Origin: Luteimonas sp. 9C
Lineage (GTDB): Bacteria; Pseudomonadota; Gammaproteobacteria; Xanthomonadales; Xanthomonadaceae
DNA: 64,000 nucleotides
Direction: 5' to 3'
Assembly: GCF_902506295.1 (NCBI RefSeq)
Contig: NZ_LR733312.1
Coordinates: 1,812,095-1,876,094 of the forward strand
Each line of letters starts with the position of its first letter. Position 1 is the stretch's first letter. The translations under genes and the position numbers were made by a program. This document shows positions 10,378 to 18,906 of this stretch, piece by piece. The notes below the pieces were generated by a model that did not search any database, was not told the origin of the DNA, and saw nothing but the letters and a program-made list of their open reading frames with translations.

Positions 10378-11032
10378 CGGCGCCTCCATCGGCCGCAGCC
10401 GGGCGCGCGGCGGCATTGGCCGCAGGCGCCGCGCCGGGCGCCGGCAGCACGTAGCCGGACAGGTCGAAGCTCACGTCCACGCCGCCACTGGTCGCGCCGG
10501 CGGCGAGCGTATGCCGCTGGCTGAGGATATTGAGGTTGTCGATGAACAATCGCGGCGTGCCGGTTTCCAGCGAATGCAGCACGTTGGCGAGTTCGGCATT
10601 GCCGCATCGCAGGCGCACCTGCACGGTGGCACGCGGGTACTTGTCGCTGCGCTGGCCGGCGATCGGCGAGCGGTTGCTGATCGCGCAGCTGCGGTTGCCG
10701 GGGCTGGCCTCGAGCACCGCACTTTCCAGCCGCTGCACCAGCGCCGCAGTCGCGAGTTCGACGCCGGCCTGCGGCATGAAACCGGGCGCGTCGTCCATCG
10801 CCGCGCGGGCGCGCTCGAGCTCGGCGCGCACGAGCGGCGCCTGCTCGAGTTCGCGGCGGATGCGCAACTCGCGCTCCTGCAGCGTGTCGATGCGCGTACC
10901 GAGCTCGCGCATCGGCTGCGTCCACCATGGATGGATCAACAGCAGGTAGCCCAGCAACAGCACGCCCAGCAGCAGCGCGAGCGCCAGCCAGCGGTCGCGG
11001 GCCGACACGGGCCTATCGGGCGTCGTCCGCAC
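10367..11032 (-). CDS. xpsM: type II secretion protein XpsM (GspM)
   Basis: A 221-residue bitopic inner-membrane protein with one hydrophobic helix (about 15-33, LALALLLGVLLLGYLLLI), a coiled-coil-like stretch (about 42-75) and a small periplasmic ferredoxin-like domain. GspM pairs with GspL in the inner-membrane platform. The start is GTG at 11032; no ATG lies before the membrane helix. It overlaps the end of xpsL by 20 bases, which implies translational coupling. Confidence 0.9.
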   Translation of the reverse strand: MRTTPDRPVSARDRWLALALLLGVLLLGYLLLIHPWWTQPMRELGTRIDTLQERELRIRRELEQAPLVRAELERARAAMDDAPGFMPQAGVELATAALVQRLESAVLEASPGNRSCAISNRSPIAGQRSDKYPRATVQVRLRCGNAELANVLHSLETGTPRLFIDNLNILSQRHTLAAGATSGGVDVSFDLSGYVLPAPGAAPAANAAARPAAADGGADAD

Positions 11033-12203
11033 GCACGGGCTCCTGTGGTGAAGGGGATGCGGATGCCGCCGTGGCCACGGGCGGCACGAGCTCGGCAGTC
11101 AGGGTGAAGCGGTCGGAGCGCGTGCGCGGATCGTTCTGCAGCGCGCCGGCGAGCGCGGGTGCGCGCCACAGCGTGGAACCCGACAGTTGCCCGACCAGCG
11201 CCGAGGCCTCGGTGCTCAGGCCGATGAGCAGCACGCGGTCGCCCTCGATCGCGGCCTTCTCCAGCGATGTGGAATCGGGCAGGCGGCGCGCCAGTTCATC
11301 GAGCACCGCCACCGTCAGCGGGCGCGCGGCGCGCTGCGCCTGCAGGAAGGCCATGCCTTCGCGGAGATCGGTCAACTGCTGGCGCTGCGCCGAGGCGGCG
11401 CGCGCGCGCGTGGCTTCGGCGGCGACGCGTGCTTCGAGTGCATCGGCCGCCGCGCTGCGGTTCTCGCGCATCTGCCACAGACCGAACGCGGTCAGCAGCA
11501 CCGCGATACCGAGAATCAGCACCTGCACGCGCCGCTGCGGATCCTCGCGGCGACGACGCCGTGCATCGTCGATCAGATTGACGCCGAGCGGACCGGATTC
11601 ACCGTCGAGATCGATGCCGGCGAGCATCGGCGCCAGCGGACCGAGTGCGGCGAGCTGGGTGTCGATCGCAGCGCGTGGCACCACCACCAGCTCCACGTCG
11701 ATCTGGCCATCGCCGCGCCGCCCGAGCACGCGATGGTCGTAGCGCACGTCGGCGGCGGCGAACGGCGTCTGGCGGTCGATCTCGAAGCCGAGCACGTCGT
11801 GCAGGCGATCGCCCGCGGCTTCGGGCAAGGTCAGCTGGCGACGCAGCCCGGCGCGCGCGGGCAGCAGCAGCCAGCGCGGCAGGTCGATGGTGCGCGGCGC
11901 GAGCAGGGTCGCCAGCGGGTCGCCCACGCCGTCGTCGAAGGCGGCGCGGGGCACGCGCGCGAGATCACGGACGCCGTCGGCATCCTGCAGATGCAGGGCG
12001 ATCTCGCCGACGTCGCCGCGCAGCAGCAGGCGCCGGCTGGCGAGTCCGAACAGTTCCCGTACCCGCGCCGGCAACCAGCTCGACAGCGCCGCGCCCCACC
12101 ATGACAGGAACGTGCGGACGCGCGCCGACGTGCGGCCGTCCAGACGCCAGGCGCGGCGGCCGGGCGCGGTGTCGGCCGGAGATGCGGGTGTAGCGGACAT
12201 CAT
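11013..12203 (-). CDS. xpsL: type II secretion protein XpsL (GspL)
   Basis: A 396-residue protein with a cytoplasmic actin-like domain (about 1-215), a single transmembrane helix (about 232-250, QVLILGIAVLLTAFGLW) and a periplasmic domain. GspL recruits the ATPase GspE to the membrane and binds GspM. It starts at the first ATG of an ATGATG pair, overlapping the xpsK stop by four bases. A GGAGGAAGGAG ribosome-binding site lies upstream. The cytoplasmic segment contains LLPARAGLRRQLTLPEAAGD, typical of this family in Xanthomonadaceae. Confidence 0.92.
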   Translation of the reverse strand: MMSATPASPADTAPGRRAWRLDGRTSARVRTFLSWWGAALSSWLPARVRELFGLASRRLLLRGDVGEIALHLQDADGVRDLARVPRAAFDDGVGDPLATLLAPRTIDLPRWLLLPARAGLRRQLTLPEAAGDRLHDVLGFEIDRQTPFAAADVRYDHRVLGRRGDGQIDVELVVVPRAAIDTQLAALGPLAPMLAGIDLDGESGPLGVNLIDDARRRRREDPQRRVQVLILGIAVLLTAFGLWQMRENRSAAADALEARVAAEATRARAASAQRQQLTDLREGMAFLQAQRAARPLTVAVLDELARRLPDSTSLEKAAIEGDRVLLIGLSTEASALVGQLSGSTLWRAPALAGALQNDPRTRSDRFTLTAELVPPVATAASASPSPQEPVRADDAR

Positions 12204-13057
12204 CGTGGTGACGCTCCTTCCTCCCAACGCAGCACGGTGTAGGCCGTGCCTGGTACGGCGCCACCGCCGGTCCTGACGACTGCACGCAGCCGCGCGGCCC
12301 GTCCCTCCGGAAGCCGCGCCTGGCTCTCGATACTATACGTGCCACTGCCGCCGCCCAGCAGGACGCCCGTGAGCTGCGCCACGGCGGCATCGCGCGCGGC
12401 GAGGATGGGATCGGCGTCGACGCCCATCGCCTGCAGCACGGGGCCCGCGGCGAACTGGGGATCGGGCGTCGGCAGGCGGCTGTGGATCGTCAGATGCGGC
12501 GCCACCGCATCGAACAGGGCTGGCGTCATCCCCAGGACCTGCTCGACTTCGGCCACGCTCTCGAACGGCGCGTTCTTGGCGCCGTAGGGCCGCCCGGCGC
12601 TGATGTAGTCCGCGGCCTCGGCACCGCCGGTGATCTGCACGAAATCGTCGCCGTCGCGCCAGTCGACGATCGCGCCGGCCACCTGCACCGCAGTGGCCTG
12701 GTCGGCGCCCGTGATCTCCAGCACCGCGGCCAGCAGCAGACCGTCGGCGGCGTTGAGATCGATCTTGCCGGTCTCGTCCACGATCTTCAGTTCCACATTG
12801 ATGTCGTGGAACCGCCAGGCATAAGGACGACCATCGGGCTGCCACTGCAGCGCGGGGTCGTCCATCGCCACCCGGGTCAGGGCGTACTCGAGGCCTGCGC
12901 GTGCCGCCTGGTCGCCGGCGACGCCGCGGCTCAGCGTGCGGCCCTGCTGCTGTTCGATCCGCGCGGTCAGCGCGAAGGCACCGACCAGCGCCGCCAGCAG
13001 CGTGATCAGCCACAGCACCAGCAGCAGCGCGGCCCCGCGATGCAGGCGCGCGTTCAT
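12200..13057 (-). CDS. xpsK: type II secretion minor pseudopilin XpsK (GspK)
   Basis: A 285-residue large minor pseudopilin. The N-terminus MNARLHRGAALLLVLWLITLL shows the prepilin-peptidase site after Gly and a hydrophobic helix, without the Glu5 of the other pseudopilins, as expected for GspK at the tip of the pseudopilus. The insertion domain contains KIDLNAADGLLLAAVLEITG, the typical GspK helix-hairpin segment. It overlaps xpsJ by four bases (ATGA) and xpsL likewise. Confidence 0.93.
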   Translation of the reverse strand: MNARLHRGAALLLVLWLITLLAALVGAFALTARIEQQQGRTLSRGVAGDQAARAGLEYALTRVAMDDPALQWQPDGRPYAWRFHDINVELKIVDETGKIDLNAADGLLLAAVLEITGADQATAVQVAGAIVDWRDGDDFVQITGGAEAADYISAGRPYGAKNAPFESVAEVEQVLGMTPALFDAVAPHLTIHSRLPTPDPQFAAGPVLQAMGVDADPILAARDAAVAQLTGVLLGGGSGTYSIESQARLPEGRAARLRAVVRTGGGAVPGTAYTVLRWEEGASPR

Positions 13058-13689
13058 GGCATCGCCACCGGCGCGGCCTGTCCGGTGCCCTGCGGCAGCG
13101 TGACCACGAGCGCGGGCCAGGCGCCGTCGCGCTCGGTCTCGATCGACACTTCGACCTGCAACGGCAATGCCGCGGGTCCCCAGCGGTCCTGCCAGTCACC
13201 CAGTGCGCCCGTCTCGTCGAAGCCGCGGTAGCGCAGGCGCAGTTCGACGAGATCGTCGACCAGCGGTTCGGCCGGGCGCGGACTGCGCGGCTCGATCGTA
13301 CGGCCGGTCATCACCATGCCGAACGCCACCGTCAGGCGCTGCGTGCCGCGCACCTCGTCGACGGCGATGTCGTGCAGATGCGGGCCGCCCTGCCCCAGGT
13401 AGTTGGGCAGATCGGCGACGAAGCGCAGGCGCTGCGGCTCGCCGATGAACTGCGAGATCTCGCCGGTGTTGTCGTCGGTCTGGAACGCGATCTGCTGCGC
13501 GGACGCGATCCGCCGGCGCAGGAAGCCCTCCACGGCGCGCAGACGCTCGCTGCGCTGGGACAGCGCTTCACCGCGATCGACCGTCGCGGTCGCGGCGCGC
13601 AGCGTGGTCAGCGCCAACGCCAGGCCGGCCGCCAGCAACACCGTCGCCAGCAGGACTTCGATCAGCGTGAAGCCGCGCGCGTGCTTCAT
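13054..13689 (-). CDS. xpsJ: type II secretion minor pseudopilin XpsJ (GspJ)
   Basis: A 211-residue pseudopilin with the processing site RG/FTLIEVLLATVLLAAGL right at the N-terminus. With GspI and GspK it forms the pseudopilus tip complex. The frame is open far upstream, but the ATG at 13689 puts the cleavage motif at residues 4-10 and overlaps the xpsI stop by four bases. Its C-terminal half is the beta-rich GspJ domain (LVELRLRYRGFDETG). Confidence 0.92.
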   Translation of the reverse strand: MKHARGFTLIEVLLATVLLAAGLALALTTLRAATATVDRGEALSQRSERLRAVEGFLRRRIASAQQIAFQTDDNTGEISQFIGEPQRLRFVADLPNYLGQGGPHLHDIAVDEVRGTQRLTVAFGMVMTGRTIEPRSPRPAEPLVDDLVELRLRYRGFDETGALGDWQDRWGPAALPLQVEVSIETERDGAWPALVVTLPQGTGQAAPVAMP

Positions 13690-14111
13690 GGCAGGGCCAC
13701 GCCGGGCGCGTCGGGTTCGCGGAGCCGCAACGTGCGCACCTGCAGGCGCTCGCGCGGACCGCGCTCGCCCCAGTCGACGGCGAGCCCGATCTCGAAGAGC
13801 TGCTGGCCGGACGAATCGGCCAAGGCCGGTGGCAGCGCCGGATCGACGTAGGGCGCGATCTCCAGCGACCAGCGATAGCGGCCGTCCTCGAACTCGCCGG
13901 TGGAACTGCCGGGCACCACCGGGATGTCGATGCCGATGCCGTCCAGCAGCGACTGCGCATGCAACGCCGCGCGCCCCGAATCGGCCGCCCAGCGCACCTG
14001 GCGCGTGCCATTCGACAAGGTGCCGAGCAACAGCATCAACGCGATGCCCAGCACCGCGAACGCCACGATGACCTCGATCAGGGTGTAACCGCGCTGGCTG
14101 CACATCCTCAT
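13686..14111 (-). CDS. xpsI: type II secretion minor pseudopilin XpsI (GspI)
   Basis: A 141-residue pseudopilin with the cleavage motif RG/YTLIEVIVAFAVLGIALML at residues 7-25. GspI nucleates the pseudopilus tip complex. The start at 14111 forms an ATGA overlap with the xpsH stop; a second in-frame ATG at 14105 is also possible and changes only two residues. Confidence 0.91.
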   Translation of the reverse strand: MRMCSQRGYTLIEVIVAFAVLGIALMLLLGTLSNGTRQVRWAADSGRAALHAQSLLDGIGIDIPVVPGSSTGEFEDGRYRWSLEIAPYVDPALPPALADSSGQQLFEIGLAVDWGERGPRERLQVRTLRLREPDAPGVALP

Positions 14112-14572
14112 TCGTTCGCATTCGCACGGGACAGACGCACTTCGCCGGTCAGCCACGCCACGTCGATCTGCCACGCGGCATCGCGCAGCAGGACCCGCAC
14201 GCGCCCGCCCGTGGCCGCGCCATCGGCGAAGAACAGGATCGCGCCTTCGCTGTCGCTCGCCTGCGCCTCGCGCGCGCCGGTGAACTCGACGGCGAGCGGT
14301 TCGGGAATCGTGCCGTGACGCCCGTTCGGCGCCTGCCAGGTCCGCGCCTGCGGATCGACCACGAAGCGCTGCGGCGCACCGGTCGCGATCGCCTGCGCGC
14401 GCGTGTAGCGCAGCTGCGCGGCGATCGTCTTGCTCGTGGACTGCAGCGCGATGCGATCGAAGCCGCCACTCATGGCGGCCGCCGCCAGCACGCCGGTCAC
14501 GGCGATCAGGCCGACGACCAGCAGCACTTCGAGCAGCGAGAAACCGCGGACCCTGGCGATGCGATGCGACAT
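14108..14572 (-). CDS. xpsH: type II secretion minor pseudopilin XpsH (GspH)
   Basis: A 154-residue pseudopilin starting MSHRIARVRGFSLLEVLLVV, with the peptidase site after Gly10 and Glu at +5. The C-terminal GspH domain shows SEGAILFFADGAATGGRVRV, the usual GspH/FimT block. It lies 80 bases after xpsG and overlaps xpsI by four bases. The frame extends upstream to 14773, but that stretch is the xpsG gene in another frame. Confidence 0.92.
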   Translation of the reverse strand: MSHRIARVRGFSLLEVLLVVGLIAVTGVLAAAAMSGGFDRIALQSTSKTIAAQLRYTRAQAIATGAPQRFVVDPQARTWQAPNGRHGTIPEPLAVEFTGAREAQASDSEGAILFFADGAATGGRVRVLLRDAAWQIDVAWLTGEVRLSRANANE

Positions 14573-14652
14573 CTGGCGCGGCGACGTTCCGGAGCGGGAG
14601 CAGCCCCGGAATCTAGCATCATCGGCGCCGCTTTCCACGGCGTGCGGACCGC

Positions 14653-15090
14653 TTACTCGTAGCGGATATCGGCGTTCACGCTGTCGCCGCCCGGCTTGCG
14701 ATCCGCGCCGTAGCTGACGATGTCGAAGGGCTGGCTGCTGCCCGGCGCAGCGAACTCGTAGGGCGTGTTCCACGGGTCGCGCAGTTCGGCATCCTTCGCA
14801 TACGGGCCGAGCCAGCCGCTGGCACCGCCGGGCTGCGTCACCAGGTCACCCAGCGCATTCGGCAACGTGCCGGTGTCCATCTCGTACTGGTGGACCTTTT
14901 CGGCCAGCGTCTGCACCTGCGCCTTGGCGAGGTTCACGCGTGCGCGGTCGCCACCGCCGAGGATGCGGGTCGCGGCGAACGCGACGATGCCGCCGATCAG
15001 CACGACGACGAGGATGATCTCGATCAGGCTGAAGCCGCCCTGCGCGCCGCGCGGACTGCCGAGGGGACGCGATCTGCGGATGGGCTGCAT
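14653..15090 (-). CDS. xpsG: type II secretion major pseudopilin XpsG (GspG)
   Basis: A 145-residue major pseudopilin. It has a 19-residue leader ending QGG, then FSLIEIILVVVLIGGIVAF. The calcium-loop and conserved segment (GWLGPYAKD.ELRDPWNTPYEF) and the C-terminal VSYGADRKPGGDSVNADI are classic GspG. It polymerises into the pseudopilus that pushes substrates through the secretin. The ATG at 15090 was preferred to an upstream in-frame start near 15123, which would lengthen the leader. It follows xpsF by 56 bases. Confidence 0.94.
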   Translation of the reverse strand: MQPIRRSRPLGSPRGAQGGFSLIEIILVVVLIGGIVAFAATRILGGGDRARVNLAKAQVQTLAEKVHQYEMDTGTLPNALGDLVTQPGGASGWLGPYAKDAELRDPWNTPYEFAAPGSSQPFDIVSYGADRKPGGDSVNADIRYE

Positions 15091-15146
15091 CGACACTGCC
15101 TCGCTGTGGAATCGGACCCGCATTGTATGACGCGGCGCAGCTGAAC

Positions 15147-16364
15147 CTAGCCGATGACGCTGGTCAGGTCGTAGATCGGCACCAGCACCGCGAGGATCAC
15201 CACCATCACCACCAGCGCGAGCAGCATCGTGATCGCCGGCACCAGCGCGGCGAGCATGCGGTCGAGCGACGTGCCGGTCTGCTGGTCGAAGGTGTCGGCG
15301 GTCTTGAGCAGCATCGTATCGAGCGCGCCCGACTCCTCGCCGACCTGGATCATCTGGATCGCCAGTCGCGGGAAACGTTTGCTGCGGCCGAGCGCCGTCG
15401 ACAGGCCGACACCGTTCTTGACCTCGGATTCGGCCGCTTCCACGTCCGCCGACAGCGCCAGGTTGCCCAGCACCTTGCGGCCGATGCCGAGTGCCGCGAT
15501 CAGCGGCACGCCGTTGCGCAGCAGGGTGCCGAGCGTGCGCGCGATCCGCGCGGTTTCGATGCGCGCCACCAGCGGCCCGAAGATCCGCCGCTGCAGCAGC
15601 CAGCCATCGAACCGCAGCCGGAACCGCGCATCGCGCAGCTTCAGCACGAACGCGTAGAGCGCGATCACCGGCACCGCCAGCATCAGGATCCACCAGTCGC
15701 GCACAAACTCGCCCAGCCCGAGCACGATCTTCGTGAACACGGGCAGTTCGGCATCGAGGCTGTCGTACATCGCCGCGAACTGCGGCACCACGTAACCGAG
15801 CAGGAACATCAGCGACGCGCCGACCATCACGATCAGGATCGCCGGATAGATCAGCGCGTTGACCACGCGTCCGCGCAACAGGCGCGCGCTTTCGAGGTAG
15901 TCGGCCAGTCGCTGCAGCGTGTCTTCGAGGCTGCCGCCGGCCTCACCGGCGCGCACCATGTTCACGTACAGCCGCGAGAACGTGCCGTGCTGGCGCTCGA
16001 GCGCCGTCGACAGCGACACGCCGCCGCGCACCGCATCCCGCAGTTCGGTGATCGTGCGCTTGGCTTCGGGTTCCTCGGGCAGATCGAGCAGGATCGTCAG
16101 CGCCCGGTCGAGCGGCTGGCCCGCGTTGAGCAGCGTCGCCAGTTGCTGGGTGAACTGCACCAGCCGCTGCCCCGAAAACGGCTTGGGCTTGAACAGCGCC
16201 TTCCAGTCCTCGACCGCCCGCGCCTCGCTCGCAGGACGCGCCTCGATCGGCAGATGTCCCTGTTCCTGCAGACGCAACGCGACCTCGGCCTCGCTGCCGG
16301 CATCCATGGTGCCGTCGAGCGTCTCGCCGCGGCTGTTGAGGGCCTTGTAGCGGTAGAGGGTCAT
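15147..16364 (-). CDS. xpsF: type II secretion inner-membrane protein XpsF (GspF)
   Basis: A 405-residue polytopic platform protein with two repeated cytoplasmic helical domains (about 70-170 and 270-370) and three transmembrane segments (near 168-190, 220-240 and 375-400). Motifs include FTQQLATLLNAGQPLDRAL, VRAGEAGGSLEDTL and the second copy QVGEESGALDTML. GspF is thought to turn under the action of GspE to extrude pseudopilin. Its ATG overlaps the stop of the preceding lipoprotein gene by four bases, not that of xpsE. Confidence 0.95.
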   Translation of the reverse strand: MTLYRYKALNSRGETLDGTMDAGSEAEVALRLQEQGHLPIEARPASEARAVEDWKALFKPKPFSGQRLVQFTQQLATLLNAGQPLDRALTILLDLPEEPEAKRTITELRDAVRGGVSLSTALERQHGTFSRLYVNMVRAGEAGGSLEDTLQRLADYLESARLLRGRVVNALIYPAILIVMVGASLMFLLGYVVPQFAAMYDSLDAELPVFTKIVLGLGEFVRDWWILMLAVPVIALYAFVLKLRDARFRLRFDGWLLQRRIFGPLVARIETARIARTLGTLLRNGVPLIAALGIGRKVLGNLALSADVEAAESEVKNGVGLSTALGRSKRFPRLAIQMIQVGEESGALDTMLLKTADTFDQQTGTSLDRMLAALVPAITMLLALVVMVVILAVLVPIYDLTSVIG

Positions 16365-17062
16365 GGGGCTGGACGGTCTGGAGCCTGGATCGCGGAGACG
16401 TCCGGATCCGTCGAAAAGAGAATCCGAATCTCGCTCGCGTCACTCGACATCGGGGACATGAACTCGACGAACACTGGCAGCGGCATGGGCGGCTGGCTGG
16501 CCTCGGCCGACTTCCACAGATCGTACCGCGCACGCCCATCGTGGGCGGCAAGCGGGATCGTCGCCGCGCACAGGCTGCGCCCACAGCCAAAACCCGAAAG
16601 CGCCAACTCGTGGCGAGCGAGCGACGCCCGCAGCCAATCGCCGAAAAGCCGGTGCAGGTCGAGCGCTTCGGGATCTGTCAGGCCCGCATGTTCGAATCGG
16701 CGGACTGCATCGGTCCACGCCGCACTGTCGTTGATGATCCGCGCCGTGTCCGCCAGCACTGTTTCTCCTTGCAGAAAGCGTGCTTCAGCGGGTGCGCGAG
16801 ACTGTGACGCCCGACCCCGCGCATCGGTCGCGCCGGACCCGATACCGCTACCGATGCGGCCCTCGACGGCCGGGCTCGATCCAGTCGGGTCTTGTGCATC
16901 GTCCGTCAGCGCGCCGATGTTAGCGTCCAGGTGCGCCGCGCGATCGACATCGTCGCTCTCACCCACCGCAGCACCGCCCGTTGCGTGTGCTTCCGGGTTC
17001 CGATCAGCGCCGCACGCCACGACGCACAGGGCGAGCACGCACACTGCTGCGGCCGATCTCAT
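16361..17062 (-). CDS. unrecognised lipoprotein embedded between xpsE and xpsF
   Basis: A 233-residue protein beginning MRSAAAVCVLALCVVACGAD, a signal peptide with a lipobox-like VVAC. The body is acidic and Ala-rich (about 20-90), then has a helical segment (DSAAWTDAVRRFEHAGLTDPEALDLHRLFGDWL). A C-terminal part has two close cysteines (GFGCGRSLCAA) that could form a disulfide. An upstream ATG at 17092 would also work, but 17062 has a better spaced AGG site and a normal signal peptide. Its stop overlaps the xpsF start by four bases, so it is translationally coupled into the secretion operon. I do not recognise the family; it does not look like the pilotin GspS. Confidence 0.7.
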   Translation of the reverse strand: MRSAAAVCVLALCVVACGADRNPEAHATGGAAVGESDDVDRAAHLDANIGALTDDAQDPTGSSPAVEGRIGSGIGSGATDARGRASQSRAPAEARFLQGETVLADTARIINDSAAWTDAVRRFEHAGLTDPEALDLHRLFGDWLRASLARHELALSGFGCGRSLCAATIPLAAHDGRARYDLWKSAEASQPPMPLPVFVEFMSPMSSDASEIRILFSTDPDVSAIQAPDRPAP

Positions 17063-17102
17063 CCAGTGCCTGCCGAGCACGTCCGGCGCCATTGCGGATG
17101 GG

Positions 17103-18836
17103 TCATGCGTCCTCCGTCACCCGCAGCACTTCCTCGATCGTCGTCTCGCCGGCCAGCGCCTTGAGGATGCCGTCCTCGTACATCGTGCGCATGCCTGATT
17201 CGCGGGCGAGCTGTTCGAGTTCACCCATGCCGGCGTGGCGCATGACCGCGCGGCGCAGCGTGTCGTTCATGACCAGGAACTCGACGATCGTGGTGCGGCC
17301 GAGATAGCCGGTCGGCGCACCGGCCGACGGGCCCGGGCGATACAGCATGATCTCGCCGTCCGGCTGGAACCGGCGCAGTTCGAAGCGTTCGATCTCCTCG
17401 GGCGAGGCGGCGTAGCGCACGCGGTGCGTCGGCTCGAGCTTGCGCACCAGGCGCTGGGCGAGGATGCCGTTGACGGTAGAGGTCAGCAGGTAGTCCTCGA
17501 CGCCCATGTCGAGCATGCGGGTGATGCCGCCGGCGGCGTTGTTGGTGTGCAGCGTGCTGAGCACGAGATGGCCGGTGAGCGCCGACTGGATTGCGATGCG
17601 CGCGGTTTCCAGATCGCGCATTTCGCCGATCATGATGATGTCCGGGTCCTGGCGCACGATCGAGCGCAGCGCGTGCGCGAAATCGAGACCGATCTGCGGC
17701 TTGGCCTGGATCTGGTTGATGCCTTCGATCTGGTATTCGACCGGATCCTCGACGGTGATGATCTTGACGTCCGGCGTATTGAGCTGCGACAGCGCGGTGT
17801 AGAGCGTCGTCGTCTTGCCCGAGCCGGTGGGGCCGGTGACCAGCAGGATCCCGTGCGGCTGGTCGAGCACCTTGTTGAACTGCGGCAGGAATTCGTCGGT
17901 GAAGCCGAGCCGGTAGAAATCGAACACCACCGTCTCGCGGTCGAGCAGACGCATCACCACGCTTTCGCCGTGCGCGGTCGGCATCGTCGACACGCGCAGG
18001 TCGAGCTCCTTGCCCTGCACGCGCAGCATGATGCGCCCGTCCTGCGGCAGGCGACGTTCGGCGATGTTGAGCCGCGCCATGATCTTGATGCGGCTGATCA
18101 CCGCGGCCGTCAGGTTCACCGGGGGACTTTCGCCGTCGATCAGGACGCCGTCGACGCGGTAGCGCACCTTCAGCCGGCTCTCGAAGGGTTCGATGTGGAT
18201 GTCGGACGCGCGCAGTTCGACGGCGCGCTGGATCACCAGATTCACCAGCCGGATCACCGGCGCCTCGGATGCGAGGTCGCGCAGGTGCTCGACGTCGTCG
18301 ACGTCGCCACCGCCTTCGCCGTCGGCCGATTCGATGATGGTGCCCATGGCGCTGCGGCCCTGGCCGTACCAGCGTTCGATCAGATCGTCGATCTCCGAAC
18401 GCAGACCGACTGCGGGCGCGATGTCGCAGCCGGTCGCCAGACGCACGGCATCGAGGGCGTAACCGTCGTGCGGATCGGACATCCAGACGTGCAGGCGGCC
18501 GCGGCTTTCACCGATCGGCAGGACATGGAACTGGCGCAGGAAACGCACCGAGAGCGGCTGCGCGCCATCGACGAGTTCCGGCGGTTCCTCGGGCACCGAT
18601 TTGGCTGGCAACAATTGCAGGCCCAGTTCGGCGGCGCAGGCTTCAGCATGGTCGCGCTCTGACACCAGGCCGAGCCGGCCGAGCAGCGTCAGCAGACTGC
18701 CGCCCGCTTCGGCGTGCAGCCGCTGCGCGCGGGCCAGATCGACGTCCTTGAGCCGGCCACTGGCGCGCAGGCGCGCCACGATGCGCGCCTCGGGCGTGTC
18801 GGGGGTCGCTGTGGAATCCTCGAGCACCGCATTCAC
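17103..18836 (-). CDS. xpsE: type II secretion ATPase XpsE (GspE)
   Basis: A 577-residue cytoplasmic AAA-like ATPase that drives pseudopilus assembly. An N-terminal domain that binds GspL (about 1-150) is followed by the arginine-finger region. Next come Walker A GPTGSGKTTTLY (about 332-343), the Asp box and Walker B (DPDIIMIGEMRD, about 400-411) and the His box (TGHLVLSTLHTNNA). The start is GTG at 18836, with GGGATGG just upstream. The zinc-binding tetracysteine motif of most GspE proteins is absent: the only two cysteines lie in the N-terminal third. Confidence 0.95.
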   Translation of the reverse strand: MNAVLEDSTATPDTPEARIVARLRASGRLKDVDLARAQRLHAEAGGSLLTLLGRLGLVSERDHAEACAAELGLQLLPAKSVPEEPPELVDGAQPLSVRFLRQFHVLPIGESRGRLHVWMSDPHDGYALDAVRLATGCDIAPAVGLRSEIDDLIERWYGQGRSAMGTIIESADGEGGGDVDDVEHLRDLASEAPVIRLVNLVIQRAVELRASDIHIEPFESRLKVRYRVDGVLIDGESPPVNLTAAVISRIKIMARLNIAERRLPQDGRIMLRVQGKELDLRVSTMPTAHGESVVMRLLDRETVVFDFYRLGFTDEFLPQFNKVLDQPHGILLVTGPTGSGKTTTLYTALSQLNTPDVKIITVEDPVEYQIEGINQIQAKPQIGLDFAHALRSIVRQDPDIIMIGEMRDLETARIAIQSALTGHLVLSTLHTNNAAGGITRMLDMGVEDYLLTSTVNGILAQRLVRKLEPTHRVRYAASPEEIERFELRRFQPDGEIMLYRPGPSAGAPTGYLGRTTIVEFLVMNDTLRRAVMRHAGMGELEQLARESGMRTMYEDGILKALAGETTIEEVLRVTEDA

Positions 18837-18906
18837 TGCACGGCCATCCCATCGATTACGGACCGGCCGACTTTAGCAGTTCGACGGCGTCGGGCGCCGG
18901 GATGGA

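Noticed and set aside
15123..17198. A 691-residue plus-strand frame across xpsF and the lipoprotein gene
   Set aside because: Gln/His/Arg-rich low-complexity translation typical of antisense frames; the minus-strand pseudopilin and GspF genes are unambiguous.
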